From: an uncultured Opitutia bacterium
Lineage (GTDB): Bacteria; Verrucomicrobiota; Verrucomicrobiia; Opitutales; Opitutaceae
NCBI GenBank assembly: GCA_903902745.1
Contig: CAIUWA010000016.1
Location: 1 to 64,000, forward strand
Direction of reading: 5' to 3'
DNA: 64,000 nt
The position numbers were made by a program, and so were the translations under genes. The notes beneath the pieces were generated by a model. That model was not told the origin of the DNA. It did not search any database and saw only the letters and a program-made list of their open reading frames with translations. Shown here piece after piece: positions 26,607 to 34,906 of the stretch (within the stretch, counting starts at the first letter, position 1; each line of letters starts with the position of its first letter).

Positions 26607-27035
26607 TTACTCTTTTCCTGTCAGGGTCACCCAAATCTCCTGCGGATCGGCCGCCTTGGCCAGGGTGACGCCATAGCCGCTGACATTATAGTAACGCAGC
26701 TTGCCGCCGATGGAAACGCGGGCCTCGAGCTTCAGGCCGCGCCGCAACAGGTCATCCTCGGCGCGGTATTCGATCTTGAACGCAACCGGGGGGCTGCCGG
26801 GGTTCTCAATGGTCTTTTCACCCAGCATCGCCGGCAGTCCCCCCGGGCCCGCCGGATCGATCAGCCGCACGGTCACCACGGTGTCCGGCGGCAGCGGCTC
26901 CGCCGCGTGGAAATTCACCGTGCCCGTGAGCACCCGCTCCGGATCGCCTTCGGCCTGAAGGGCAAGGTGGCCACAGCCGGCATTCACGAGCAGCGCGGCG
27001 ACCAGGGCGCCGGCGGAAAGAAGGGATGGCTTCAT
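26607..27035 (-). CDS. YbaY-like lipoprotein
   Basis: 142 residues. Signal peptide with a lipobox ending in cysteine (LLVNAGC, Cys at about residue 21). The mature part is a beta-rich domain: RVLTGTVNFHAAEPLPPDTVVTVRLID, then PVAFKIEYRAEDDLLRRG and LKLEARVSIGGKLRYYNVSG, matching the YbaY/YscW-like family. Function in most bacteria is unknown; relatives are secretion pilotins. It overlaps the preceding agarase-like gene by 4 nt (ATGA), so the two are coupled. Confidence 0.8.
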   Translation of the reverse strand: MKPSLLSAGALVAALLVNAGCGHLALQAEGDPERVLTGTVNFHAAEPLPPDTVVTVRLIDPAGPGGLPAMLGEKTIENPGSPPVAFKIEYRAEDDLLRRGLKLEARVSIGGKLRYYNVSGYGVTLAKAADPQEIWVTLTGKE

Positions 27036-28378
27036 GGGTGGGGAGGAAGCGCCGCGGCCAGGCGAATGCGCCCGGCGCGGGCGTTGAGATCGGAAAGTAA
27101 TTCAGTGTGCTCGCGAGCCTCGCGGTCGTCAATGTGGACGAGGCCGCGGCCAAACGGCGGCTGGTCTTCCGGCGCATCCGCCCAGGCCGGCCAAGCATAA
27201 CCGACCACCGCCGGGTGCGCCACGATGCGCTCGAGGGCCGCGCGGCCCCGGCGAAGCATGCGCTCCACACTGGTCAGGCCGCGCTGGTCGCCGGCCGCGG
27301 TGCGCCGGGTGAAGCTGTCCCCCGTCCAGGAAAATTCGCTGAGGATTACTGGCATGGTCCGGCCCCGCCCATATTCGTCCATCCGACCGGCCGGCGGCTC
27401 GCGCACTTCATTCACCGACAGCACGTCGACCTGCGGGTAAGCACACTCCGCGAGCACCGCCGCGCCGGGCGAGCCGGCGAAGCGGCAGCCGAGGATGAGG
27501 TGCTGCGCGTCATACTTCCGGATGGCGGCGGCGCAGACAGCGAAATAACGGCGGGCAAACTCGCGGGTGAACCTTTCGTGGTCGCGGCGGTAGCCCTCGC
27601 CCTGCAACGGCGTGTCTTCGCGCGTGAGCTGGCGCAGCGCCTCCTTGTTGGGCAGGGCTATTTCCCAATCCCGGGCGAGGCCCTCGAGCACGCCGCCATG
27701 CGCCGCCAGCGCGAATTCCCAGGCGGCATGATAGGCCGGAAAGCTGGGCTCCAGGCTCAGGCAGATCTGCAGGAGCGACGGGCGCACCAGCCGCGGCGCC
27801 GGCCGGCCGGCTCGGGAGGGCGCGGCGCCCAGCTGGGCCCAGCCCAGCTCGTGGTCAGTGTAATAACCGATGAGCTCGCGGCTTTCCCGGCGCGGCAGGC
27901 AGATGGCCGCCGCCCATTGGTCGCAGGCCTCGGCCCATTTCGGGTCAAACACGTCGGGCACGCCGGCCCCACCGAGCTTGATCGTCGTCTCGGGCGCGAT
28001 CTTCCGGAACTCGAGGGTCTCGGCGTAAAGCATCCCGCGGTCGAAAAATTCCGCCGTGGTCCAGGCGCCGAGGGTGTTGACGTGCCAGGCGCGGAGGCGC
28101 CGGAGAACGGTGGCGGCAAATTTTTGCGGATCATCCGTGCCATGGAGCTGGTCCACGGCCGCGGTGTACGGGCCGGGTTGCGGCGAACGGCCCCCACCCC
28201 GGCCGGCGCGGTTAACGGCCGCCACTCCGCAGCTGAAGAACGGCCGGTCGCGCGCATCGACGAACCACCACTGGCCGGCGCGCGTCTGTCCGACCCGCAC
28301 AAAGCCGGCGGTACCGCGGAGGGTTTCGGGTTTGAAATCGGATAACGTGAGTTGCGGGGCGTCGCCGGCGTGCGCCAT
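27032..28378 (-). CDS. Agarase-like glycoside hydrolase superfamily protein
   Basis: 448 residues resembling the catalytic part of beta-agarase-type GH proteins: GQWWFVDARDRPFFSCGVAAVNR near the N-terminus, HVNTLGAWTTAEFFDRGMLYAETLEF, GYYTDHELGW (a likely catalytic acid position) and ILSEFSWTGDS with VERMLRRGRAALERIVAHPAVVGYAWPAWAD near the end. A TIM-barrel layout is expected. There is no obvious signal peptide, so the protein may act in the cytosol, which is unusual for a polysaccharide-degrading enzyme. Substrate cannot be named. It shares an ATGA overlap with the following YbaY-like lipoprotein gene. Confidence 0.7.
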   Translation of the reverse strand: MAHAGDAPQLTLSDFKPETLRGTAGFVRVGQTRAGQWWFVDARDRPFFSCGVAAVNRAGRGGGRSPQPGPYTAAVDQLHGTDDPQKFAATVLRRLRAWHVNTLGAWTTAEFFDRGMLYAETLEFRKIAPETTIKLGGAGVPDVFDPKWAEACDQWAAAICLPRRESRELIGYYTDHELGWAQLGAAPSRAGRPAPRLVRPSLLQICLSLEPSFPAYHAAWEFALAAHGGVLEGLARDWEIALPNKEALRQLTREDTPLQGEGYRRDHERFTREFARRYFAVCAAAIRKYDAQHLILGCRFAGSPGAAVLAECAYPQVDVLSVNEVREPPAGRMDEYGRGRTMPVILSEFSWTGDSFTRRTAAGDQRGLTSVERMLRRGRAALERIVAHPAVVGYAWPAWADAPEDQPPFGRGLVHIDDREAREHTELLSDLNARAGRIRLAAALPPHP

Positions 28379-28456
28379 GGCCGCGCAGCTTGCCTCGCCC
28401 CGCGCAAAAGAAAAGCGCGCATTCCGCGCTCCGGGGATGGGGAAACTCGGCGTTCC

Positions 28457-29068
28457 TCAGCGATCGGGCCGCTTCAGGTCGAAGCGATCCGTCGTGCGCG
28501 TGTAAGACTCACCGCCCATGCGCCCGACCAGGTCGAGCTTCACCGGATCGGGCCGGCCGTCGGTTCCGAGGACTTCGTCGCTCACATGCACGAGACTGAT
28601 GCGACCAAAGACGACATTGGCCGCCAGCGGCCCCTCGCCCAGGCGCACGATCGAGTGCAGCGTGCACTCAAAGCTAACGGGAGCCGCCGCCACCCGGGGC
28701 GGGCGCACCCGTTCGCTGGCTGCGGCGGCGATCCCAAATTTTTCGAATTCACTTTCACCGTAGGGCAGCAGCGCCGCCGTGGCGTTCATTTTTTCAGCGA
28801 GTCCGTAAGGCACGAGGTTCACGACGAATTCCGGCACCTGCTCGATGTTGCGCAGCGTGTCCTTCTTCGCACCCTCGCGGGTGTTGACCGGCACGAACAT
28901 GAGCGTCGGCGGATTGGCGGTGATGCCTTGGAAAAATGAAAAGGGCGCGAGGTTGACGCGTCCGTCGTCCGAAATCGTCGAGACCCAGGCGATGGGCCGC
29001 GGCAGGATGGTGCCGATCATCCAGCCGTAAATCTCGCGGGCGGGCATCTGGGAAAAATCGAGTTTCAT
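28457..29068 (-). CDS. Flavin reductase family protein (FMN-binding split barrel)
   Basis: 203 residues. The N-terminus MKLDFSQMPAREIYGWMIGT and ILPRPIAWVSTISDDGRVNLAPFSFFQG are the classic FMN-binding opening; NTREGAKKDTLRNIEQVPEFVVNL and FECTLHSIVRLGEG follow as in related DIM6/NTAB proteins. Most relatives are FMN reductases or FMN-binding proteins of unknown substrate. Transcribed with or near the aldo/keto reductase upstream (176 nt apart, same strand). Confidence 0.85.
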   Translation of the reverse strand: MKLDFSQMPAREIYGWMIGTILPRPIAWVSTISDDGRVNLAPFSFFQGITANPPTLMFVPVNTREGAKKDTLRNIEQVPEFVVNLVPYGLAEKMNATAALLPYGESEFEKFGIAAAASERVRPPRVAAAPVSFECTLHSIVRLGEGPLAANVVFGRISLVHVSDEVLGTDGRPDPVKLDLVGRMGGESYTRTTDRFDLKRPDR

Positions 29069-29243
29069 GGATGGGGATGAAAATCAGTTGGGAACGGCCG
29101 AAGATACAATCCTGCGTGAAAGCGGGTGATGTCCTGATTTAAACGGGGCGGGGCGCAGGCTTTAGCCTTCGCCCAGACTTCGCCGTGAGGGTGGAGACAT
29201 CCGATTCCCACCCCTCTCATGTTCACTCTCACTTTCTCCGACT

Positions 29244-30227
29244 TCAATACGCCCCGCGGATGTGCGCCGCGACGTCGCGCGTGTAGAAATCAGCCAGCTT
29301 GGCGTGCAGGGGGGGACCGAGGGGCGCCAGGTCCGAGGCGCGCGCGTTGCCGCGGGCTTGCTCCGGGTTTTTGGCCCCGGGGATGATCACGCTCACGGCG
29401 TCGAAATCGAGACACCACCGCAGCGCCATCTCCGCCAAGGTTTCGCCGGCGGGGAGCAGCGGCCGGAGGGCGTCAGCCAGCTCCACGCCCTTCGCGAAGG
29501 GCAGCCCGGCGAAGGTCTCGCCCACGTTGAACCGCTGGCCATCGCGGTTGAAATTGCGGTGGTCGTTCTCGGGAAAGGCCGTCGCCTTCGTCATCTTCCC
29601 GCCGAGCAGGCCGCTGGCCAGCGGCAGGCGGACGATCAGGGCGACGTTTTTCTTCTTCGCCTCCGCGAAGAGCGTGTGGATCGGTTTCTGGCGGAAAATA
29701 TTGAAGATGATCTGGAGGGAGCAGAGCCCTTCCTGCTGCAGGCAAACCAGCGCCTCGTCCATGGACTCCACGCTCGCGCCGAAATCGCGGATCTTGCCCT
29801 CGCGTTTCAGCTCCCGCAGCCATTCGAAGATCTCGCCGCGCTGCATCACCTCCATCGGCAGGCAGTGGAGCTGCGTGAGGTCCACCGTCCCGAGGCCGAG
29901 CCGGCTGAGCGAGGCCTCGGTGTGCTGCCGCACGGCCGCGCGGGTGAAATTCTCCGGCCAGCCCGGCGGGCTGAAACGGCCGACCTTGGTGGCGATGTAG
30001 AGCGGCGTGCGGGTTTCCTTCAGGAGTTGGCCGATGAGCCGCTCGCTGCGGCCCATACCGTAGACGTCGGACGTGTCGAGGAACGTGGTGCCGGCCTCAA
30101 CGGCGGCGCGGAGCGTGGCCATCGCCGTCTCGTCGCTGACCTCGCCCCAGCCGGCGCCCAACTGCCAGGTGCCGAGCCCCACTTCACCGACCGCGCGGCC
30201 GGTGTGTCCAAAAATGCGCGTCTTCAT
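29244..30227 (-). CDS. Aldo/keto reductase
   Basis: 327 residues with the AKR TIM-barrel pattern. The opening RIFGHTGRAVGEVGLGTWQLG and the catalytic Asp and Tyr in FLDTSDVYGMGRSERLIG are present; the conserved Lys is in YIATKVGRF; the motif TQLHCLP replaces the typical QLHxP. Cofactor-binding is shown by VSVIIPGAKNPEQARGNA near the end. NADPH-dependent reduction of an aldehyde or ketone, substrate unknown. Normal length. A repeat lies upstream at 30310-30388. Confidence 0.88.
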   Translation of the reverse strand: MKTRIFGHTGRAVGEVGLGTWQLGAGWGEVSDETAMATLRAAVEAGTTFLDTSDVYGMGRSERLIGQLLKETRTPLYIATKVGRFSPPGWPENFTRAAVRQHTEASLSRLGLGTVDLTQLHCLPMEVMQRGEIFEWLRELKREGKIRDFGASVESMDEALVCLQQEGLCSLQIIFNIFRQKPIHTLFAEAKKKNVALIVRLPLASGLLGGKMTKATAFPENDHRNFNRDGQRFNVGETFAGLPFAKGVELADALRPLLPAGETLAEMALRWCLDFDAVSVIIPGAKNPEQARGNARASDLAPLGPPLHAKLADFYTRDVAAHIRGAY

Positions 30228-30309
30228 GCAGCGCTGACGCTGCGGTTCCCGCCCCGCGTTGCAAGCCAGCGGCGAAGGCTGTGATCTTAAACCAGAAGAT
30301 TTGAGCCAG

Positions 30310-30388
30310 GCTCACGCGAAGCCGCGAAGATCGCGAACCGGACTGGGACCACGATTGTCTTCGTCCGCCTTTGCGGCTTCGTGTGAGT
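30310..30388. repeat. Class H-like inverted repeat (CACGCGAAGCCGCGAAG family)
   Basis: GCTCACGCGAAGCCGCGAAG at the left mirrors CTTTGCGGCTTCGTGTGAG at the right. Lies in the divergent gap between the aldo/keto reductase and dsbD, where it could also affect promoter spacing. Confidence 0.75.
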
Positions 30389-30487
30389 CCTCTTCCTCTT
30401 CCCAACCTATCCGTTCTGTTACGCAAAGGGCTCCGGGAAGAAACCTCCGCGTTTGCACCTCTGATTAAAACCATCTTGTCTGTCCCC

Positions 30488-32575
30488 ATGATATTGCCCC
30501 GACGCGCGCTGCCAGGCATGCCTTTGCTGGGATTGGCGCTGTTGTGCACCCTGCCTTTCCCGGGCCGGGCGGCCCTCGCTTCCCTCGCCCCACCGCAGCA
30601 TGTGCAGGCATCGCTCGTCGCCGCCGATGCTTCCATCCAGCCGGGCCGGCCTTTCACCGTCGCCCTGCATCTCGTCCATGACCCGCACTGGCACACGTAC
30701 TGGCACAATCCCGGCACCGGCCTCGCCACCAAGCTGGTGTGGAACCTGCCCGCGGGTTTCACGGCAGGCGAAATCCAGTGGCCCGCCCCCAGCCTGATCA
30801 AGGACCACTCGGGCAATGTCTCGGGCAATGGCTACGAGGGCGACCTGCTCCTGCCCGTCACGATCACGCCTCCGGCCGACCTCCAGCCGGGCGCAGCCAT
30901 CGAGCTCAAGGCGCGTGCGGAGTGGCTGATGTGCGAGGAGGTCTGCATTCCCGGCAGCGGCGAGGTGGGCCTGAGCCTATCCGTCGCAAACGATGCGCCC
31001 AAGCCTGATGCCACCTGGGGTGAGAAAATCCGCAAGGTACTCGCCGGCCTGCCGCGGACCGATGCCGCCTGGACTGTTACTGCTACGCATAATGCCACGA
31101 CCATCACGCTCGCCATCACTCCGGCCGGCACCATCCCCGCCGCGCTTGTACCCCGGGATCTCCATTTTTTTCCCGACGACAGCCTCGTCGCCTTCGAACT
31201 GCCCCAGCCCGTCCGGGATGAGCGGGGCGGCTTTGTGCTCGCCCTGCCGATGTCCGATGATGCGCCCAAGAACCCCGGCCGCCTGCTCGGCGTGGTGACT
31301 TCCGAATCCGGCTGGCTCCCCGATGGTTCCTTGCGCGGCCTGCGCGTGGATGTGCCCCTGACCTTGGCGACCGCCGTGCAGGGGCCTCTCGCCGGTACCC
31401 TGCTGCTCGCATTCGTCGGTGGTCTCATTCTGAACCTCATGCCGTGCGTGTTTCCCGTGCTCGGCCTCAAGATTCTCGGTTTCACCCACCAGTCCGGCAG
31501 CGATCACCGCAAGGTCATTGCCCACGGCCTGGTTTTCACCAGCGGCGTGCTGCTTTCCTTCTGGGGGCTGGCGGGCGCCCTCGCCGTGCTCCGGGCAGGC
31601 GGCGACCAACTCGGCTGGGGCTTCCAGCTGCAGTCGCCGGCGTTCGTCTTCAGCCTGGCCGCGGTCATGCTCCTCGTCGCGCTGAACCTGAGCGGCGTGT
31701 TCGAGTTCGGCCTGCGCGCCACGAGCCTTGGCGGCGGGCTGCAAACCCAGACCGGGCTGGCCGGTTCGTTTTTCACCGGGGTGCTGGCCACCGTGGTCGC
31801 CACGCCCTGCTCGGCGCCCATTCTCGCTCCGGCCCTGGGTGCCGCCCTCGCGCTTCCGACGGCCGCCTCGTTCGCGGTCTTCACCGTCATCGCCCTCGGC
31901 CTCTCGGCCCCGTACCTGCTGCTCTCGATTTTTCCGCAGGCCGTGAAGGTCCTGCCCCGCCCGGGAGCCTGGATGGAAACGTTCAAGCAGTTCCTGGCGT
32001 TTCCGCTTTATGCCACGGTCGCCTACCTCGCGTGGGTGCTCGCCGGACAAACCAGCGAGAGCGGCCTGCTCACGGCCCTCTTCGGCCTCGTGTTCATCGC
32101 CATGGGCGCATGGTTCTACGGCCGCTGGACCGCCCCCGGCGCCTCGGCCGCTCGCGCGCGCTTCGGCCTGCTGGCCGGCTTCGCCCTGCTGGCGCTCGGC
32201 GCCGTGACCGGCTGGCCGCGGCCCGACCGGGTCACGTGGGAAAAATGGAGCCCCGAGGCGGTCGCCTCGCTGCGGGCCGAGGGCCGCATCGTGTATGTCG
32301 ATTTCACCGCGCGCTGGTGCGCCACCTGCCAGGCGAACAAGAAACTCGTCTTCAGTTCCAAGGAAGTCCTGCAGGCCTTCGCCGACAAAAAAATCGCCAC
32401 CCTCAAGGGCGACTGGACCAACCAGGATCCACAGATCACCGCCGAGCTGGCGAAATATCAGCGCTCCGCCGTCCCTTTTAATCTCATCTGGCTCCCCGGC
32501 CACGACGACCCGGTCATCCTGCCCGAATTACTCACGCCCAACACTGTGCTGACAGCGCTGGCGACGAAGGGCTGA
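30488..32575 (+). CDS. dsbD: DsbD-family protein-disulfide reductase (ScsB-like)
   Basis: 695 residues. Signal peptide, then an N-terminal periplasmic domain (about 30-310; HDPHWHTYWHNPGTGLATKL, WLMCEEVCIPG with two cysteines), eight membrane segments with paired cysteines in LILNLMPCVFPVLGLKILGF and VVATPCSAPILAPALGAAL, and a C-terminal thioredoxin domain with active site DFTARWCATCQANKK. It passes electrons from cytosolic thioredoxin to periplasmic thiols. The N-terminal domain is of the longer ScsB/DUF255-like kind rather than the short E. coli form. ATG at 30488 opens the signal peptide. Confidence 0.92.
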   Translation: MILPRRALPGMPLLGLALLCTLPFPGRAALASLAPPQHVQASLVAADASIQPGRPFTVALHLVHDPHWHTYWHNPGTGLATKLVWNLPAGFTAGEIQWPAPSLIKDHSGNVSGNGYEGDLLLPVTITPPADLQPGAAIELKARAEWLMCEEVCIPGSGEVGLSLSVANDAPKPDATWGEKIRKVLAGLPRTDAAWTVTATHNATTITLAITPAGTIPAALVPRDLHFFPDDSLVAFELPQPVRDERGGFVLALPMSDDAPKNPGRLLGVVTSESGWLPDGSLRGLRVDVPLTLATAVQGPLAGTLLLAFVGGLILNLMPCVFPVLGLKILGFTHQSGSDHRKVIAHGLVFTSGVLLSFWGLAGALAVLRAGGDQLGWGFQLQSPAFVFSLAAVMLLVALNLSGVFEFGLRATSLGGGLQTQTGLAGSFFTGVLATVVATPCSAPILAPALGAALALPTAASFAVFTVIALGLSAPYLLLSIFPQAVKVLPRPGAWMETFKQFLAFPLYATVAYLAWVLAGQTSESGLLTALFGLVFIAMGAWFYGRWTAPGASAARARFGLLAGFALLALGAVTGWPRPDRVTWEKWSPEAVASLRAEGRIVYVDFTARWCATCQANKKLVFSSKEVLQAFADKKIATLKGDWTNQDPQITAELAKYQRSAVPFNLIWLPGHDDPVILPELLTPNTVLTALATKG

Positions 32576-32645
32576 GACGGGCAAAGGCGGCGGGGACGCC
32601 GCCGGTGTTCCGCGTCACATGGCAGGTGTTTTGCTTAGCCTTGTC

Positions 32646-33713
32646 ATGGATCTCCTCCGCCGTCGTCCGCGTCCGGTTCAAGCCTGGCGGCGCGCTGGGG
32701 CCGTCTTCGCCTGGGTCGCGGTCGGCTGGTGCGGCCTTATCACCAGCTGCGCGAAAAATCCCGGCGGCACGAGCGCAACGGAAAATGCCGGCAAGGCCGG
32801 GGCACCCATCAAGGTGGTCTTTCAAACCAACTGGACCGCCCAACCGGAGCAAGGCGGTTACTATCAGGCCCATGCCAGGGGCTTTTTCCGCGAGGCCGGC
32901 CTCGATGTGACCATCGTGCCCGGCGGGCCGGGCGCGTTTCCCCTGCAAAAGGTGGCGGTCGGCCAGGCGCAGTTCGGGATCGGGCGCAGCGACGACCTGA
33001 TCCTCGCGGTGCAGCAGGGGCTGCCCCTCGTGATCGTGTGCGCGCAGCTGGAGCACGACCCGCAGGGCATCACGGTGCATGCGGAAAGCCCGGTGCAGCG
33101 CTTCGAGGATCTCGACGGCAAAACGATCAAGGCTGTGCCCGGCCAGGCCTGGCTCGATTTCCTCAAGCTGCGGTACAAAATCAATTTCAGCGTCGTTCCG
33201 GAAAACTACGGCTATGCGCAGTTCATCGCCGACCCGAATTTCATCCAGCAGGGTTACCTGACCACCGATGCCTACTACTGCGGCCTCCAGGGCGTGAAGG
33301 TGCGCGTGCTGCTCATCGCCGACTCCGGCTACGATGCCTACCGCGTGGTCTTCACCAGCCGCGACTACCTCAGGCAGCATCCCGAGGCCGTGAAGGCCTT
33401 CGTCCAGGCGTCGATCCGCGGCTGGAATGATTTCATCGACGGGGATGCCAAATCAGCCGAGGCCCTGCTGACCCGGGACAATGCCGAGAACACGCCCGAG
33501 CTGACGGCCTACGTGCGGTCCGCCCTCCGCGAGCATCGGATGGTGAGCGGCGATCCCGCGAAAGGTGAACGCACCGGCCTGATCACCCGCGATCGGCTGA
33601 CCGACCAGCTCAGCATCCTGCGGCAGCTAGGACTGCTGACCGCCCCGCTGTCGGTCGACCAGGTCGCCACCTTCGATTTTTTGCCGGAGGACTTGAAGGG
33701 TGGAACACGTTGA
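32646..33713 (+). CDS. NMT1/THI5-like ABC transporter substrate-binding lipoprotein (orphan)
   Basis: 355 residues. After a lipobox (LITSCAKN, Cys about residue 35) comes an NMT1-type periplasmic binding fold: IKVVFQTNWTAQPEQGGYYQ, ARGFFREAGLDVTIVPGG, VGQAQFGIGRSDDLILAVQQG, FEDLDGKTIKAVPG, YLTTDAYYCG. Likely ligands are pyrimidines, sulfonates or other small nitrogen compounds. No permease or ATPase is adjacent; it may use the transporter at 44.8-46.7 kb or one elsewhere. The stop and last residues (GGTR) are inside a class F repeat also found at the end of purK. Confidence 0.85.
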   Translation: MDLLRRRPRPVQAWRRAGAVFAWVAVGWCGLITSCAKNPGGTSATENAGKAGAPIKVVFQTNWTAQPEQGGYYQAHARGFFREAGLDVTIVPGGPGAFPLQKVAVGQAQFGIGRSDDLILAVQQGLPLVIVCAQLEHDPQGITVHAESPVQRFEDLDGKTIKAVPGQAWLDFLKLRYKINFSVVPENYGYAQFIADPNFIQQGYLTTDAYYCGLQGVKVRVLLIADSGYDAYRVVFTSRDYLRQHPEAVKAFVQASIRGWNDFIDGDAKSAEALLTRDNAENTPELTAYVRSALREHRMVSGDPAKGERTGLITRDRLTDQLSILRQLGLLTAPLSVDQVATFDFLPEDLKGGTR

Positions 33714-33773
33714 CCTCAACGCGTTGCGGCAAAGCCGCTACAATCCAGCGGGTTGAGTCAACCCGCTCCACCT
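33699..33773. repeat. Class F palindromic repeat, complete copy, supplying a stop codon
   Basis: Left arm GGTGGAACACGTTGACC, right arm GGGTTGAGTCAACCCGCTCC with ACC following; the centre contains the small hairpin GCGGCAAAGCCGC. The TGA at 33711-33713 ends the binding-protein gene. The left arm matches 16 of 17 nt at 143-159. Confidence 0.85.
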
Positions 33774-33776
33774 TGA

Positions 33777-34895
33777 TCACGCCCCCGCATAGGTCATCTC
33801 CAGGCACATCGCCTCGGTGGCGAAGGGATGGTTGGCTCCCGTCTGCTCGGTCGTGGGGAAACGACCTTGGTCGCCCCAGTTGTGCGCCTCCTCCTCGCCG
33901 TGTTCCGCGAATTTGGCCAGCAGCTGCCGGCGCATCAGCAGGCCTGGCGCGTCTGACGCCATGTGCAGTTCCTCCCGCCGGCGCAAATCCACCGGCGTGT
34001 CGAAGGTCGTCGATTCCAGCACGTCGCGGTCTTCCGTGACCACCGCACGGTCAAAGGCGATGATGTCCGCCGCCTTGGCTTCGGCCTCCGTGTCGTTGCG
34101 GTACGCGATCTGCACGATCTGCGAGGAGCGGTCGTTGATCGGAGTCGCCGCGGTGAAAATGGTATGGACCAGTCCCGTCGGGTAGCGCATCCGCAACTTC
34201 CGGCAAAAGGGCATCCACCAGATGCCGGTGTTGTGGCGGACGGTCTCGGCGACTCCGGGCATGTTGAGCGAGCGCTGCGACAGTGGGACGTTTTTCACCG
34301 GCACGACCGTGTCCATCGTGAAGCCGAACCCGTCCGCAAACGGCGCGAGGTTCATCTTGCTCGGCTCGGGGGCCTGGATTTTTCCAAAGGTGTGGCGGTG
34401 GACGAAACTGAAGTGCGCGTTGTCGAACGAGTTTTCCATCAGGCGAAGCCCACTGCATTTCCACGGCTCGTAGAACTCATAGATGCGGCGGAACCCCGGG
34501 GCGCCGTCCTCCTCGATTTCCGGCAGGGTCGTGAGCGGCTCCTCCAGCGCGACCCATACGTAGCCGAAGCGCTCAGCCGTCCGGTGGCGCGGCACGCTGA
34601 TGTTGGCCGGGTCGTCATCGCCTTTCTGGGGAATGCGGGTGCAGCGACCTTCGGCGTTGTACGTCCAGCCGTGGTAGCCGCAAAGCAGCTGGCCGTTTTC
34701 AATCCAGCCCTTCGAGAGTTTCGCGTGGCGGTGCGGGCAGCGGTCGTCCATCGCCACCGGCGTGCCCTGTCCGTCCACCCAAAGCACGAGATCGCGCCCC
34801 AGCAGGGTGAACGCCTTCGGGCCCTCCTTCAGCAGCGCCAACGGGATGACCGGGTACCAGAATTTTCGCAGCAGCGGTTGGCGGGTGACGAGCAT
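33777..34895 (-). CDS. Rieske-type aromatic-ring/N-demethylating oxygenase
   Basis: 372 residues. The N-terminal Rieske domain has CPHRHAKLSKG and LLCGYHGWTYN, giving the Cys-His/Cys-His pair for a 2Fe-2S cluster. The C-terminal catalytic domain carries LMENSFDNAHFSFVHRHTFG, where the Asp/His positions provide the mononuclear iron site, and later FDRAVVTEDRDVLESTTFD as in VanA/Pao-like oxygenases. The frame continues upstream to 35537, but those residues are antisense to the amidohydrolase gene; ATG 34895 starts where Rieske proteins do. Eleven nt separate it from the amidohydrolase gene, so they form an operon. No reductase gene is adjacent. Confidence 0.9.
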   Translation of the reverse strand: MLVTRQPLLRKFWYPVIPLALLKEGPKAFTLLGRDLVLWVDGQGTPVAMDDRCPHRHAKLSKGWIENGQLLCGYHGWTYNAEGRCTRIPQKGDDDPANISVPRHRTAERFGYVWVALEEPLTTLPEIEEDGAPGFRRIYEFYEPWKCSGLRLMENSFDNAHFSFVHRHTFGKIQAPEPSKMNLAPFADGFGFTMDTVVPVKNVPLSQRSLNMPGVAETVRHNTGIWWMPFCRKLRMRYPTGLVHTIFTAATPINDRSSQIVQIAYRNDTEAEAKAADIIAFDRAVVTEDRDVLESTTFDTPVDLRRREELHMASDAPGLLMRRQLLAKFAEHGEEEAHNWGDQGRFPTTEQTGANHPFATEAMCLEMTYAGA

Positions 34896-34906
34896 GGGGG
34901 ATAGGT

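Noticed and set aside
30977-32503. 508-residue minus-strand open frame
   Set aside because: Antisense to dsbD; low-complexity Gln/Glu/Arg composition.
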